From NCBI GenBank assembly GCA_026014735.1, contig JAOZHT010000002.1, forward strand, positions 62,001 through 126,000: 64,000 nt of DNA, given 5' to 3'. Below, piece after piece: positions 17,375-25,941 of this stretch. A program made the translations under genes and the position numbers. This DNA is from Candidatus Bathyarchaeota archaeon. Its GTDB lineage: Archaea > Thermoproteota > Bathyarchaeia > Bathyarchaeales > Bathycorpusculaceae. Below the pieces are notes generated by a model. The model did not search any database, was not told the DNA's origin, and saw nothing but the letters and a program-made list of their open reading frames with translations. How positions within the stretch are numbered: position 1 is the first letter of the stretch; each line of letters begins with the position of its first letter.

Positions 17375-17604
17375 CTTGTTAGAGCTTGTTTTTGCGGTTT
17401 AGAATACGCCAAACCGGTTGGCCCTTTATGTAAGGGGAGGGAGGCTACATGCAAGCAACAGCGCTACCCCACTGCAGACCCTTGAAGTCTTCGGCGGCAA
17501 ACACACAGCACACCCCGTGTGGCAGTCAACAAACTCATAGACAAAACAGCCAAGCCCCCACAGGCGCCTACCTAATAGCCGCTATGCGCCACAGTTGTTG
17601 AGCC

Positions 17605-17620
17605 TATAAATAGAGGGGGG
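17605..17620 (+). promoter_or_regulatory. TATA-like promoter motif with G-run, copy A
   Basis: The sequence TATAAATAGAGGGGGG is repeated at 28987-29003 on the plus strand and at 32742-32727 on the minus strand. Here it could drive the THUMP gene, whose ATG is at 17694. Transcription would be expected near 17632. Confidence 0.55.
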
Positions 17621-17693
17621 TAGAGTAGAATTTGCACGTGACAGATGGGGAAAGCAAAAAATAACCGCTGACCCACAGTCTATCTTGATCGGC

Positions 17694-18221
17694 ATGATTG
17701 AGAACTTTAACCTTATCGCGACTACTGCACGCGGCAACGAACGCGCCATGATAAACGAAATCCTGTTTCTGCTCAAAGACGAACTCGGCGATGCAGATGC
17801 CAAGGCAGCTAAAACCAAAATCCGCGGATTAATCGTCGCCAAAACCAGCCAAGACCCCCTCGAAGTCATGGAGAAACTCCGCAAAATCCTCTCGGAACGC
17901 TCCTACATGTTCCGCTATGCCCTACGCATCGTGCCCATCCAGCAGGTTGTGCAGACGAATTTAGCGGAGATCAAGAAGGCAGCTTTGGAGTTGGCGCAGA
18001 AAATCGGGGAAGACCAGAGTTTCCGCGTCACCGTCGAGAAACGCTTCACGGAGCTGCATAGCAGAGACATCATTGAAGCAGCTGCTGGCGAGATTAAACG
18101 CAGGGTTGACCTGAAAGCGCCGGATTGGGTGCTGCAGATTGAAGTGGTAGGTGCATTAACGGGTGTTTCGCTGCTAAAACCCAGCGATGTCATGGCTGTT
18201 GTTAAGGAAAAGATGCTTTAA
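17694..18221 (+). CDS. THUMP-domain RNA-binding protein
   Basis: The 175-residue protein reads as a THUMP domain: MIENFNLIATTARGNERAMI, then KTKIRGLIVAKTSQDPLEV, FRYALRIVPIQQVV and FRVTVEKRFTELHSRDII, ending VVGALTGVSLLKPSDV. It resembles the TAN1 group that helps acetylate or otherwise modify tRNA, with no catalytic domain attached. ATG at 17694 is chosen; TTG at 17685 would add three residues. It converges with Cgi121, overlapping by four nt. A tRNA-modification cofactor role is a family inference. Confidence 0.85.
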   Translation: MIENFNLIATTARGNERAMINEILFLLKDELGDADAKAAKTKIRGLIVAKTSQDPLEVMEKLRKILSERSYMFRYALRIVPIQQVVQTNLAEIKKAALELAQKIGEDQSFRVTVEKRFTELHSRDIIEAAAGEIKRRVDLKAPDWVLQIEVVGALTGVSLLKPSDVMAVVKEKML

Positions 18222-18781
18222 AGCTGCGTTGAAAGCAGCGCCACACGCTCCACAACCAAAGCCACCAGCGCCTCAGATTCGGTGCCTCTTTGTGCGGCAT
18301 CCAGCATGTTTTGGGAGATACCGAAGACCTCGCGGATTTTAGCACTTTTCTGCGGCGTTAACTCCAGCACGGAATCGTCGGGTTCAGCCCCCACCGCCAA
18401 GGAAACCGCATCACGCATCCGCTCCAGCGCCCCAGCGTCCTTGCCAACCAGAGCCACGGCAACCTCGCTGGTTTGAGGGTTTATGCCGATTTTAGCTATG
18501 GACTGGCGGATTTGCCGCTGCGCAGCCGCATAGAGCATCATCTCCACCGCCACAGATTTAGACAGGTTAGTTTTGCCCGAAAAAGCCGCCAGCGCGTTGA
18601 CTGCTGCAAAATAGAGGTGCTCAGATGTGGCGATTAAGCCTGCGTCAAAGAACTGTACCTCAACCTCGCCGATGGCTGAACCGCGGTTGGCCTTCAAAAA
18701 CGCCTCTGCAGATTCGAACTTCACGCCGTGGTACCCTGTGGTTTCGATGTATTTTCCGTACTCTTCGATGCAGAGCAGCAT
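18218..18781 (-). CDS. KEOPS complex subunit Cgi121
   Basis: The 187-residue protein has the Cgi121 signature QFFDAGLIATSEHLYFAAVN and, further on, KSVAVEMMLYAAAQRQIRQS. In KEOPS, Cgi121 binds the tRNA 3' end and activates the Bud32 kinase during t6A synthesis. ATG at 18781 lies eight nt after the phosphoribosyltransferase stop, so these two genes are probably cotranscribed. Other KEOPS genes (kae1-bud32, pcc1) are not in the window. Confidence 0.88.
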   Translation of the reverse strand: MLLCIEEYGKYIETTGYHGVKFESAEAFLKANRGSAIGEVEVQFFDAGLIATSEHLYFAAVNALAAFSGKTNLSKSVAVEMMLYAAAQRQIRQSIAKIGINPQTSEVAVALVGKDAGALERMRDAVSLAVGAEPDDSVLELTPQKSAKIREVFGISQNMLDAAQRGTESEALVALVVERVALLSTQL

Positions 18782-18789
18782 AACCTGTC

Positions 18790-19359
18790 CTACCTGAGAT
18801 CCTTTAAGAGTTTATCCGCTAAATCCCTGGATAAACCGGCTTTTACGAGTTTCTCCACTTCACCCTCAAGCTCCATTCCCGCCTTTCCAGCGGAGATTTC
18901 ACGCAGGGCTTCTTTGAGGTCCCAAGGAAAAACCACCCAGCGCTCCGTCTGCTTGGCAAAGAAATCAGGCTGGACTGCGGATTTTGGTTTATAGTAGAGT
19001 GTGGCAGCTTTAACGGATGATGCACCTAATGAGGCAACGTGTGAGAGGGCAAGCTGGAGGGTTTGGCCGCTGTCGGCGATGTCATCGACCAGCAGCACCG
19101 CTTTGCCGGCAACCTCGCCTACCAAGCCACGCTTGAGAGTAGGCTCAGATTTGGTTTGACCGATGCCCACGTAGAACTCCACCTGCAACGTCAAAAACTC
19201 AGCATCCAACAAATCCGCCAAAAACCGCGCAGGCACCACGCCGCCCCGCATCACCCCAACCACCACATCAGGCCTAAAGCCGCCCAACCGGATTTTTTGG
19301 GCTAGGCAAAAAAGCATCTGGCAGATTTCATCACATGAAGGAACATCATACTCGACCAC
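18790..19359 (-). CDS. Phosphoribosyltransferase (type I PRTase)
   Basis: The PRPP-binding loop is VLLVDDIADSGQTLQ, and MRGGVVPARFLADLLD is the second substrate loop. These are type I PRTase motifs, used in purine or pyrimidine salvage. The C-terminal KEALREISAG segment and the length of about 190 residues match archaeal hypoxanthine/guanine or xanthine-like enzymes, but the base is not determinable. GTG at 19359 starts just before EYDVPSCDEI; TTG at 19380 or 19368 are alternatives. It precedes Cgi121. Confidence 0.85.
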   Translation of the reverse strand: MVEYDVPSCDEICQMLFCLAQKIRLGGFRPDVVVGVMRGGVVPARFLADLLDAEFLTLQVEFYVGIGQTKSEPTLKRGLVGEVAGKAVLLVDDIADSGQTLQLALSHVASLGASSVKAATLYYKPKSAVQPDFFAKQTERWVVFPWDLKEALREISAGKAGMELEGEVEKLVKAGLSRDLADKLLKDLR

Positions 19360-19620
19360 GCCAACCAAGGAGAACCCCAAAAAAAGGAGGACCCAGCACG
19401 GTTAAGCCTTTCGCCCCAAACCGACCTGCCCTCTGAAGAGGCAACATTAACCTGGAGCTAAGCCTGCAGAATTAGCATTGTAAGCTTATTAGGGAGAAAA
19501 GACGTATTGATTAAATCGTAGGACTATATACACCAAACACAAGATATGTTTCGCAATTCGTAATATAGTTTAAAAGCAGAGAAGTCCTACCAGTAATCAA
19601 AACAGAAAGGAGACACGCAT

Positions 19621-19956
19621 ATGGTGAAAAATGTGAACGAAGAGAAGATTAAGCGTTTGCTCACGGATCCCAAGATGGCCGCCATTAAGGCTATGCTGGA
19701 GAAGGACCATGCTATCGATTGTTTACTGCTGCTCTATATCGGGCGCGGCAAATGGAAGGATGCAAAGGACTTCATGCGGGATAACAGCCTCACACTCAGC
19801 GACGGAACCTTCCGTGCGCGGATGATAGAGATCGAATCTCTAGGTTTGGCAAAGAGCGAACGCATCGACCCACTTAAAAAGTTCTACATGAAAACTGAGT
19901 TGGGCGAAAAAGTCGCAAAGCTACTTCTCGGGTTTTTCGACGAGCTAGAAGCATAA
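19621..19956 (+). CDS. Winged-helix DNA-binding regulator
   Basis: The 111-residue protein is predicted all-helical with a final wing. LLLYIGRGKWKDAKDFMRDNSLTLSDGTFRARMIEIESLGL has the helix-turn-helix layout, and KKFYMKTELGEKVAKLL is typical of archaeal wHTH C-termini. ATG at 19621 follows AAAGGAG. It precedes the pilin cluster by 550 nt, separated by a gene-free stretch, so regulation of that cluster is possible but unproven. Confidence 0.7.
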   Translation: MVKNVNEEKIKRLLTDPKMAAIKAMLEKDHAIDCLLLLYIGRGKWKDAKDFMRDNSLTLSDGTFRARMIEIESLGLAKSERIDPLKKFYMKTELGEKVAKLLLGFFDELEA

Positions 19957-20504
19957 GTATTTCTTCCAATAAATTTTCTTGTTTCTCGTTTTCTTAGTTT
20001 TTAAAGGGAACTGTATTTCTGTCCAACACTTCCCAGCAGAACTCCTGCAACACAGGGAAACCACGACTCAACAGTTCTCCCCCACCCTTTTTCCCCCACA
20101 CCAGGCACACAGATCCAGCCCCAACTCAATTCAGCAAAGCCCCTGTACTCAGGAACAAAAAACACTAACCAAACAACACCACAAGACCCCCCAGAAGCCG
20201 ACGACCACACCGCAGCCACCAACAACCACCCAACCAAAAACCAACAGTCCCAAACCTAACAGACATCACAGCACCCAACCACATAATTAACGGCAGATAA
20301 ACGCCTTGGAATCTGTACTGGTTTGCACCGGCAGTTCTATTCCCACATAGTCTGCAACATAGAATCCCTAATAGGCGCCAATAGGTTAGATCGGCGGTGT
20401 TGTAGATGCGTTGTACATAAATATAATATGTAATCGTAAGTCATAATATTTAAATTGTAGTTGTCGAAATCCCTAGTTGTATTAAACACTAAAGGGAAAC
20501 CAAA
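19957..20504. other. Gene-free stretch with A/C-rich low-complexity segment
   Basis: From about 20030 to 20290 the plus strand is strongly A+C-rich and G-poor, giving apparent Pro/Thr/Gln runs on translation without any domain. AT-rich 20410-20460 (CATAAATATAATATG) is the likely promoter region of the pilin gene. Confidence 0.55.
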
Positions 20505-20945
20505 ATGAACAACCTACAAAGAAAAATAAGAAAGAATTCAAAAGCCCTTAGCCCCGTCGTGGCATCAATCATACTCATCGCAGTAACAGTCGCAGTCAGC
20601 GTCGTCGTTGCAGCATGGATGGGCGGCATGACCATTAACCTGATGGGCACCGCCGAACAAGGAGTCATCACCAACCTCCAATTCACCGACGGAGGCACAG
20701 GAGATGACACAATCACGGCTACAGTACAGAATACTGGTGATATAGCGATAACTATCACTGGCGGCTTCGTAAACGGTGATGCAGCAACAGCATATGCTGG
20801 AGATACAACCATTGCCAAAGGCGCAACAGGTGACATAACTCTTACACTTCCAACAGGCACACTCGTTGACGCTACTCAATTCCAAATTAAACTGACGACT
20901 TCCAAGGGCAACGCAATCGCGTACACCTCAACCTACACAGCATAA
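20505..20945 (+). CDS. Archaeal type IV pilin-like secreted protein
   Basis: The N-terminus is a class III signal: basic MNNLQRKIRKNSK, then ALSPVVASIILIAVTVAVSV, the hydrophobic segment that forms the pilus core after prepilin-peptidase cleavage near the K-A-L junction. The remaining 100 residues are a Thr/Ala/Gly-rich beta domain. The 146-residue length fits pilins or adhesion filaments. It leads a cluster with a coiled-coil protein and two Roadblock proteins. ATG at 20505 follows AAAGGGA. No assembly ATPase or prepilin peptidase is nearby. Confidence 0.85.
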   Translation: MNNLQRKIRKNSKALSPVVASIILIAVTVAVSVVVAAWMGGMTINLMGTAEQGVITNLQFTDGGTGDDTITATVQNTGDIAITITGGFVNGDAATAYAGDTTIAKGATGDITLTLPTGTLVDATQFQIKLTTSKGNAIAYTSTYTA

Positions 20946-21041
20946 TTTCGTGAAAATTAGTTCCACCTACGGTGAAAAAACCAATTTTCACCTCCTTTTC
21001 CCTTTCTCTCTTATTAACAACCCCCAAGGAGCACATCATTC

Positions 21042-21467
21042 ATGGTAACACAAATCAAGGAATACACCTCCGCCCAAGCCATCGCGGAGAACCTAGACAA
21101 ACAACTCGCCGAAACCAAAAGCGTCCTAGGCGAGTACCTACGCAAACTAGACGATGTCCGCACCCTAGCTGAGAAATCCAAAAAAATCCGAGAGGTCGTC
21201 CTCAAATTGGCAGGCAAAAAAGCCCCAACCGACAACCCCGGAGAAATAACCGTGGGCACCCTTAACATCGTGTTAGACGCCACCCCCTTCCATGAACTCG
21301 CCGCCATAGAAGCAGTGGTTCGCAGCCATCAAGAGAGGCTTCTGGTTTTGCAGAAGGTTCGGGAGGCACTCAAGTGGCTGGATCAACTCGGCGACACTGA
21401 AGGCCTCAGATACATGGTTTTAGAGGACGAAGGCATCCCTGAACGCATACTTTTCAAAATAGCGTAG
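21042..21467 (+). CDS. Coiled-coil protein of the pilin-Roadblock cluster
   Basis: This 141-residue protein is mainly helical, with coiled-coil-like residues 12-55 (QAIAENLDKQLAETKSVLGE) and a C-terminal helical half (QERLLVLQKVREALKWLDQL). It has no signal peptide, membrane segment or known catalytic motif. ATG at 21042 follows AAGGAG. It lies between the pilin and the Roadblock genes, all on one strand with short gaps. It may bridge filament subunits or Roadblock proteins; family unknown. Confidence 0.65.
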   Translation: MVTQIKEYTSAQAIAENLDKQLAETKSVLGEYLRKLDDVRTLAEKSKKIREVVLKLAGKKAPTDNPGEITVGTLNIVLDATPFHELAAIEAVVRSHQERLLVLQKVREALKWLDQLGDTEGLRYMVLEDEGIPERILFKIA

Positions 21468-21483
21468 GCGGCAAGATGCAGAA

Positions 21484-22266
21484 GTGACCTCGACCAGCAG
21501 CATCCAGATAGTAATCGATGAAATTAAGAATTTAGCTCCTGACATCCACACCGCCCTTGTCTTTAGAGGCAACGGCGACGTTTTAGCTAACACCGAAAAC
21601 GCCACTGCCGAGCAAACCCAAGCTCTCATCAGCAGCTTAGGCAGCATAGACGCTCAAGCCATCGGCGGCATCGAATCCTTCACCATCCAAGACATCAACA
21701 GCCAACTTGCTATAACCGCGGTAGGCGACACCTTTCTGGCAACGGAGTCTTCACGTACAGGCAACCAGAAAGCTGCGGCTTCGCTGATACAGGTGGTGAT
21801 TCCAGCGGTTATTCGCCTATCCACAGAAAACACCTTACCAGAAGCAGAGGCGTTGGAAGAGGTGGAGCAGTCGCTAACCGCAACAACAAATCTGCCTGTT
21901 GAAGTCCCCGAAAACCCACTCATCCCTGAACCCACCTTGCCCGCTCAACCGTTTCTGCCAAACGCGCCCACTTCGCAGTTTATGGTAGAACGTGTCGGGG
22001 GGCTGCTGGTTGCCCAGGATGCCGTGCGGATTGACTGTGAGGTGGTTGAGAGTTGGCGTAGTCTTTACGGCGACAGGGAACTTCTCTATGTGGAAGTGGT
22101 AACCTTAGAGGGGAAATCCGTCACCTGCAAGTTCAAACTCCAAAAAGAAGGTAAATCAAACATTAAAGGAGTCATCCAAATCCCCGATAAGATCCTTCAA
22201 ACCCTCCAATGTGATAAGGGCAAACTCGTCATGGTTAAACCGAAAATAAGCGAGGAGAACCAATGA
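21484..22266 (+). CDS. Roadblock/LC7-domain protein with a C-terminal beta domain
   Basis: Residues 1-110 form a Roadblock/LC7 module: IQIVIDEIKNLAPDIHTALV, FRGNGDVLANT and GGIESFTIQDINSQLAITAVGDTF. A Pro-rich linker follows (ENPLIPEPTLPAQPF), then about 90 C-terminal residues rich in strands, ending IQIPDKILQTLQCDKGKLV. Roadblock proteins such as MglB regulate small GTPases. Start is GTG at 21484, since the upstream ATG hits a stop. The stop overlaps the next gene as ATGA. No GTPase gene is present locally. Confidence 0.75.
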   Translation: MTSTSSIQIVIDEIKNLAPDIHTALVFRGNGDVLANTENATAEQTQALISSLGSIDAQAIGGIESFTIQDINSQLAITAVGDTFLATESSRTGNQKAAASLIQVVIPAVIRLSTENTLPEAEALEEVEQSLTATTNLPVEVPENPLIPEPTLPAQPFLPNAPTSQFMVERVGGLLVAQDAVRIDCEVVESWRSLYGDRELLYVEVVTLEGKSVTCKFKLQKEGKSNIKGVIQIPDKILQTLQCDKGKLVMVKPKISEENQ

Positions 22267-22661
22267 AGAAACAGGCTATCGAGCAGACATTGCAGCTTGC
22301 CGACGTAGCTCCAGTTATAACGGTGGGTGAAGATAACTCAGTTTTCGCTAACCTCGCCGCAAGTTTAGCTGAAATACGAAAACTAAAAGGCGTCACTGGC
22401 TACATACTTCGCGGCGAAAACTCAGCGGTTGTGGATTTAACGGAGCAAAACATAATCAGCGAGTATGCATTGCTGTCGCTGCAGATTAATCTTGCCAGCC
22501 ACGAGATGACTAAGCACTTTAACTTAGCCGACGTGGAAAGTGTGCTTGTAGCGGGCAAAAACGTTAAGGTGCTTTGCATGAGCCTTGGCGGAAACAAAAT
22601 CAGCGTTTTTATGGAGAAAACTGCGGTGCATGCCTGGATAATAAAACGAATCCTCCTTTAG
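22263..22661 (+). CDS. Second Roadblock/LC7-domain protein
   Basis: The 132-residue protein is one Roadblock-like domain: NLAASLAEIRKLKGVTGYIL, RGENSAVVDLTEQNIISEYA, and a final KVLCMSLGGNKISVFMEKT. It is shorter and lacks the linker and extra domain of the gene before it. ATG at 22263 overlaps the upstream stop, so the pair is coupled and may form a heterodimer. Function by family: GTPase-associated scaffold. Confidence 0.7.
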   Translation: MKKQAIEQTLQLADVAPVITVGEDNSVFANLAASLAEIRKLKGVTGYILRGENSAVVDLTEQNIISEYALLSLQINLASHEMTKHFNLADVESVLVAGKNVKVLCMSLGGNKISVFMEKTAVHAWIIKRILL

Positions 22662-22795
22662 AGCATCTATCTCTGTGGTACATTCAGCCTAGTTAACATA
22701 TAAAAATGAAGGCTCCTTTATTTTTCTGATTGACCTGTCAAAAGTGACGTTGGCTCTTTTTCCTTATTTTCTGGGTCAATCAAAGAGGCCTTATT

Positions 22796-23146
22796 TTGCT
22801 GCTTCGATATCTGCCCTGTGTTCTTCTGGTTGTGCTGGGTTCGATGGATTGCTTAACTACGGTAGTAGGCACAGTTTTCTTCGGAACCAAAGAACTAAAC
22901 CCCTTAATCGCGGGCCTGGTGGAATCAAATATAACGTTGTTTGTCGTAGTTAAGTTAACAGCTACTGTTGCCGTGGGCATCATTTTTGCTTTAGCCGAAA
23001 GAATGCTGATGCAGAGTCATGAGCAAAAAGAGGACCCTTCATTTCGGATGGCGAACAATATTCTTCGGGGAGCCTACGTGGTGATTAGTGGCTTTTTAGG
23101 GTTTGTTGTAATTAACAATGTTTTGGTGCTGCTGCAGGCGACATAA
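22796..23146 (+). CDS. DUF5658-type small membrane protein, paralogue
   Basis: The 116-residue membrane protein has three hydrophobic segments and the motifs SMDCLTTVVGTVFFGTKELN and FRMANNILRGAYVV, closely parallel to the gene at 7707. Start is TTG at 22796 with AGAGG about ten nt upstream. It lies at the end of the pilin-Roadblock cluster but 134 nt away, so cotranscription is uncertain. Family function is unknown. Confidence 0.7.
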   Translation: MLLRYLPCVLLVVLGSMDCLTTVVGTVFFGTKELNPLIAGLVESNITLFVVVKLTATVAVGIIFALAERMLMQSHEQKEDPSFRMANNILRGAYVVISGFLGFVVINNVLVLLQAT

Positions 23147-23623
23147 CTATTTTTTGCGGAGATTACATTGGAGCACTTTGGGGCAAACTAAGCATTCGTC
23201 GGTAAGTGTATTTTCCGGTGAGGTATTTAGCAATCCGCTGAAGTGAGCGCATTTGGCTGGCGAATCTAAAACTAGGGGGTACTCTGCAGGTTTAACGCTG
23301 ACTATTTTTGTTTTTTCTGTCAGTATCTCGAGACGTGACATGCAGTAGGGGCAGGCGTAATGGGTCTGCCTAGGAATCACTGAGGTGTCGGTGATTACTG
23401 TGGGCTTGTCGAATTTTTTTTCGCAGCCCTTGTAGGGACACCGAAGTTTGTCATGTGATTGTCCATGGAAAAACTGCAATATTCCACATCCGAATAAGTA
23501 ATCGGTGGTCTTAAGATTTAATAAAGCTTGCTTCGTGGGAATTTTGAGGCGTTTCTGTAGGACGCAGATACAGTGCACTTGGGGCAGGGTTTTGAACACT
23601 TGTAATGCTAATTGTTTTTTCAC
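23147..23623 (-). CDS. Cysteine-rich zinc-ribbon hypothetical protein
   Basis: The central part has CPYKGCEKKFDKPTVITDTS followed by YACPYCMSRL, a paired zinc-ribbon of two Cys pairs. Further Cys occur at CAHFSG, CLVCPK and the end. The start is probably GTG at 23623, about 25 nt after a TATA-like TATATTTTAA on the minus strand at 23641-23654, so the mRNA may be leaderless; TTG at 23635 is an alternative. The N-terminal 40 residues are less convincing. Convergent with the DUF5658 gene. Confidence 0.6.
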   Translation of the reverse strand: MKKQLALQVFKTLPQVHCICVLQKRLKIPTKQALLNLKTTDYLFGCGILQFFHGQSHDKLRCPYKGCEKKFDKPTVITDTSVIPRQTHYACPYCMSRLEILTEKTKIVSVKPAEYPLVLDSPAKCAHFSGLLNTSPENTLTDECLVCPKVLQCNLRKK

Positions 23624-23821
23624 CCCTACGTTCAATCACATAAATTAAAATATACCTTGCATACACACATATTTTCGTAATTTTTATGAACAAATCGCAA
23701 CTAGACTTATATCCTTCCAAGCCCAAGTAAATTCGAGGAAACGGTGAAACAAATGGAAACCCTCACCAAGAAAGCAACCCCCAAAGAAACCCTCTACATT
23801 CCCCACGTGTAGTGAAAAAAC

Positions 23822-23935
23822 ATGACTGAAACATTCATTTCAATAATCCTCGGGGCAAGTTCGCTGGCAGCAGCATTCGCCTATTACCAAATCAAATACA
23901 GGAAATTCCTCAAAGAAACCCCAGTCCCAAACTAG
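23822..23935 (+). CDS. Putative 37-residue membrane peptide
   Basis: The frame MTETFISIILGASSLAAAFA continues YYQIKYRKFLKETPVPN and has one hydrophobic segment followed by basic residues, consistent with a small membrane protein. A second short frame (GTG 23744 to TAG 23812) ends ten nt before it after a GAGGA site. Both are too short for strong support. The rest of 23636-24174 holds no other gene. Confidence 0.35.
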   Translation: MTETFISIILGASSLAAAFAYYQIKYRKFLKETPVPN

Positions 23936-24174
23936 CCTGACATAAACACCGCAAAGGAGATGATGCCACTAAAAAAAACTAAGCAAACCAAACCAAATCA
24001 AAACAACCCCTTTTTTTGTTATGCTCCACCACCCAACCTCGATTTTATAGGGTATACGGGAAATATGTTTGCCCTTCTTTGCGTGGATAGCCCCTAAAAC
24101 AAATATGGCTTACACCATACAGGCTAGGCATTTCTGCAAAAACTTATTATCGATGCCAAAGGTAAGCCAACTCC

Positions 24175-24825
24175 ATGCGAAGAATAATCATAGAGGCACC
24201 CAAGAAAGAAATTGACAAAATCGAAAAAAACACTCCACTCCAAGACGTCACCTCCTCCGAAATTCTTCATCTGCTAAAATTTGACCGTGAAGAATTCGCT
24301 TTTGTTGCCAAAGTGAAATTCAAAGAGCCAACCTTTAAAATCGAAGACTATGTTGCCCTGTTCGGCAAGAAAGACATCAAAGTGACCCTTCTAGACCAGA
24401 ATAAAGATGGCGCTTACACTTATTTTGTAACCGGTAAAACCCCGCCTACAGAAAGACAGCTATTATCGTTTGGCGGTTACCCCTTTGCTCCATTTCAAAT
24501 AAAAAACGATAAAGCGAAAATGGCTTTTCTTGGGGAAGCGAGACAGATAAAGAATCTTTTATCATGCCTTGGCAAGTTGGGGGTTAATTACCGAATAGTT
24601 TCGCTTTCTGACGCGAAATTCACGGGGGAATCACCGCTGAGTAGATTAACTGAGAAACAAAGAAATGTTCTGGTTTCAGCCTTCGAACATGGATACTATG
24701 AAACTCCCCGAAGAATCGATAACGAAGCGCTAGCCGGGAAACTACATCTTAAAACCTCCACGGTAGTTGAGCACCGCAGAAAAGCAGAGCAGCGCCTTCT
24801 ATCGGAAATAATTAAAAAATCGTAG
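24175..24825 (+). CDS. HTH_10 (bacterio-opsin-activator type) transcription regulator
   Basis: The 216-residue protein ends with an HTH_10 domain: RLTEKQRNVLVSAFEHGYYE, TPRRIDNEALAGKL and STVVEHRRKAEQRLL. The N-terminal 150 residues form an unlabelled sensor-like region. Bat-type regulators act as activators in archaea. ATG at 24175 is preceded by a TATA-like TTATTAT near 24143, so the mRNA may be leaderless. It converges with the radical SAM operon. A 32-nt element at 24102-24133 recurs upstream of that operon and may be its binding site. Confidence 0.85.
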   Translation: MRRIIIEAPKKEIDKIEKNTPLQDVTSSEILHLLKFDREEFAFVAKVKFKEPTFKIEDYVALFGKKDIKVTLLDQNKDGAYTYFVTGKTPPTERQLLSFGGYPFAPFQIKNDKAKMAFLGEARQIKNLLSCLGKLGVNYRIVSLSDAKFTGESPLSRLTEKQRNVLVSAFEHGYYETPRRIDNEALAGKLHLKTSTVVEHRRKAEQRLLSEIIKKS

Positions 24826-24849
24826 CCTGCGACTTACATCCATGATTTC

Positions 24850-25941
24850 TCAGTTGCTGCCCCCACGGAGCAGAATCCCCGCGTCCCCTAAAAGGTTAAC
24901 AAAGTTAAGGGGCAACAGGTCGTAAGCATACGAGTAACCCCGCACACAGGTCCTTACGCAGATGTTGCATTTTTCAGCCCGTGCAACATGATCCAGGTAC
25001 AGTTTGCTTTTGAAATAATCATTGAAAGATCCCTGTTTTAGGTCATATGTGTGGTCGTAGGTGCAGTTGAAGATTTTTTTGTCCGCGGAAACATAAACAA
25101 ACATCTTGGGAAACCTACATGTCCAAGCTCTGCCTTCAACAAAATGTTTCAGCACATACCTAGTCTCCATCAGTGGAAACCCCTCTCTTTTTAGTTTTAA
25201 CAACGTAAGGTAAAATTCTTCAAGTTGCTCATCGCTTAGTCCCCAATCCAAAACAGGTGATTCTGTACGTCCATCTTCAAAGCCTGATTTCACCGTTGGC
25301 TCAACCGCGTTATAGGAGATACCGACGTTTAAGGCGCGTGCGAACCTAGCCATCGGCTCTATCGCCTCGAAATTTAATCTGCTGATGGTGGTGACCAGGG
25401 TTACTCTTGTATTTCCCACCTCTCGGATCCGTTTGATTCCATCTACAACTTCCCTAAACGAACCGCGTCTGCCCCGGATGAAGTCATGGTAATTATTGAA
25501 GTAATCCAGCGAGACGAAAACAAAATCTAGATTCCGCAGGGACTCCGCTTTCTCCTTCAGCAAAGAAGCGTTTGTATTCATCGTGGTTAAGAATCCCTTC
25601 TGCTTTGCGTAATCCACGATTTTGCCGATGTCACTTCTAACCGTTGGTTCTCCACCGAAAAGGTAGTAGCCGCGCATACCAAAATCGTATGCTTCATCTA
25701 GCAGGTCAAAAACTTCCTCAGTGGACAAGTCAGCGTTTGTTCTGTTTGACATCTGCCAGTAAGTGCAGGTTTTGCATCTGGAATTACAGCTGTAAGTTAT
25801 TGCGTGAGCCAAAAAGAAGGGTTTGCCTGTGTATAGCCTTGATTTTACCAGTGAAAGGCCAGCTTTCAGGTATCTTTCTTTTGCAGTTTTCTTTTTTTGT
25901 TCAAGAGATTTTTCTAATATGATGTATTCCTCCATGTTCAC
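24850..25941 (-). CDS. Radical SAM enzyme with C-terminal cysteine cluster
   Basis: The 363-residue protein carries the canonical CNSRCKTC (CX3CX2C) at C52, C56, C59, and YLFGGEPT for SAM binding. The C-terminal half has CRFP, FNCTYDH and EKCNICVRTC, the kind of cysteine set that binds an auxiliary iron-sulfur cluster. The substrate is unknown. It overlaps the upstream radical SAM gene by 41 nt, so both are one unit. GTG at 25941 and ATG at 25935 are alternative starts. Confidence 0.87.
   Translation of the reverse strand: MNMEEYIILEKSLEQKKKTAKERYLKAGLSLVKSRLYTGKPFFLAHAITYSCNSRCKTCTYWQMSNRTNADLSTEEVFDLLDEAYDFGMRGYYLFGGEPTVRSDIGKIVDYAKQKGFLTTMNTNASLLKEKAESLRNLDFVFVSLDYFNNYHDFIRGRRGSFREVVDGIKRIREVGNTRVTLVTTISRLNFEAIEPMARFARALNVGISYNAVEPTVKSGFEDGRTESPVLDWGLSDEQLEEFYLTLLKLKREGFPLMETRYVLKHFVEGRAWTCRFPKMFVYVSADKKIFNCTYDHTYDLKQGSFNDYFKSKLYLDHVARAEKCNICVRTCVRGYSYAYDLLPLNFVNLLGDAGILLRGGSN

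Larger units (their letters stand above)
17213..17693. other. Gene-free stretch with repeat copy 2 and a promoter motif
   Basis: No convincing frame lies between the two divergent genes. It holds the second 32-bp repeat (17343-17374) and a TATA-like box with a G-run at 17605-17620. A CA-rich part near 17500-17580 has no coding pattern. Confidence 0.6.

Noticed and set aside
19979-20290. Plus-strand 103-residue Pro/Thr-rich frame
   Set aside because: It results from the A/C-rich bias; no domain, no start context and no neighbour support.
22730-22741. TTGAC-CT-GTCAA before the second DUF5658 gene
   Set aside because: The half-sites are in the opposite order to the 1.3 and 31.9 kb palindromes, so I did not group it with them.
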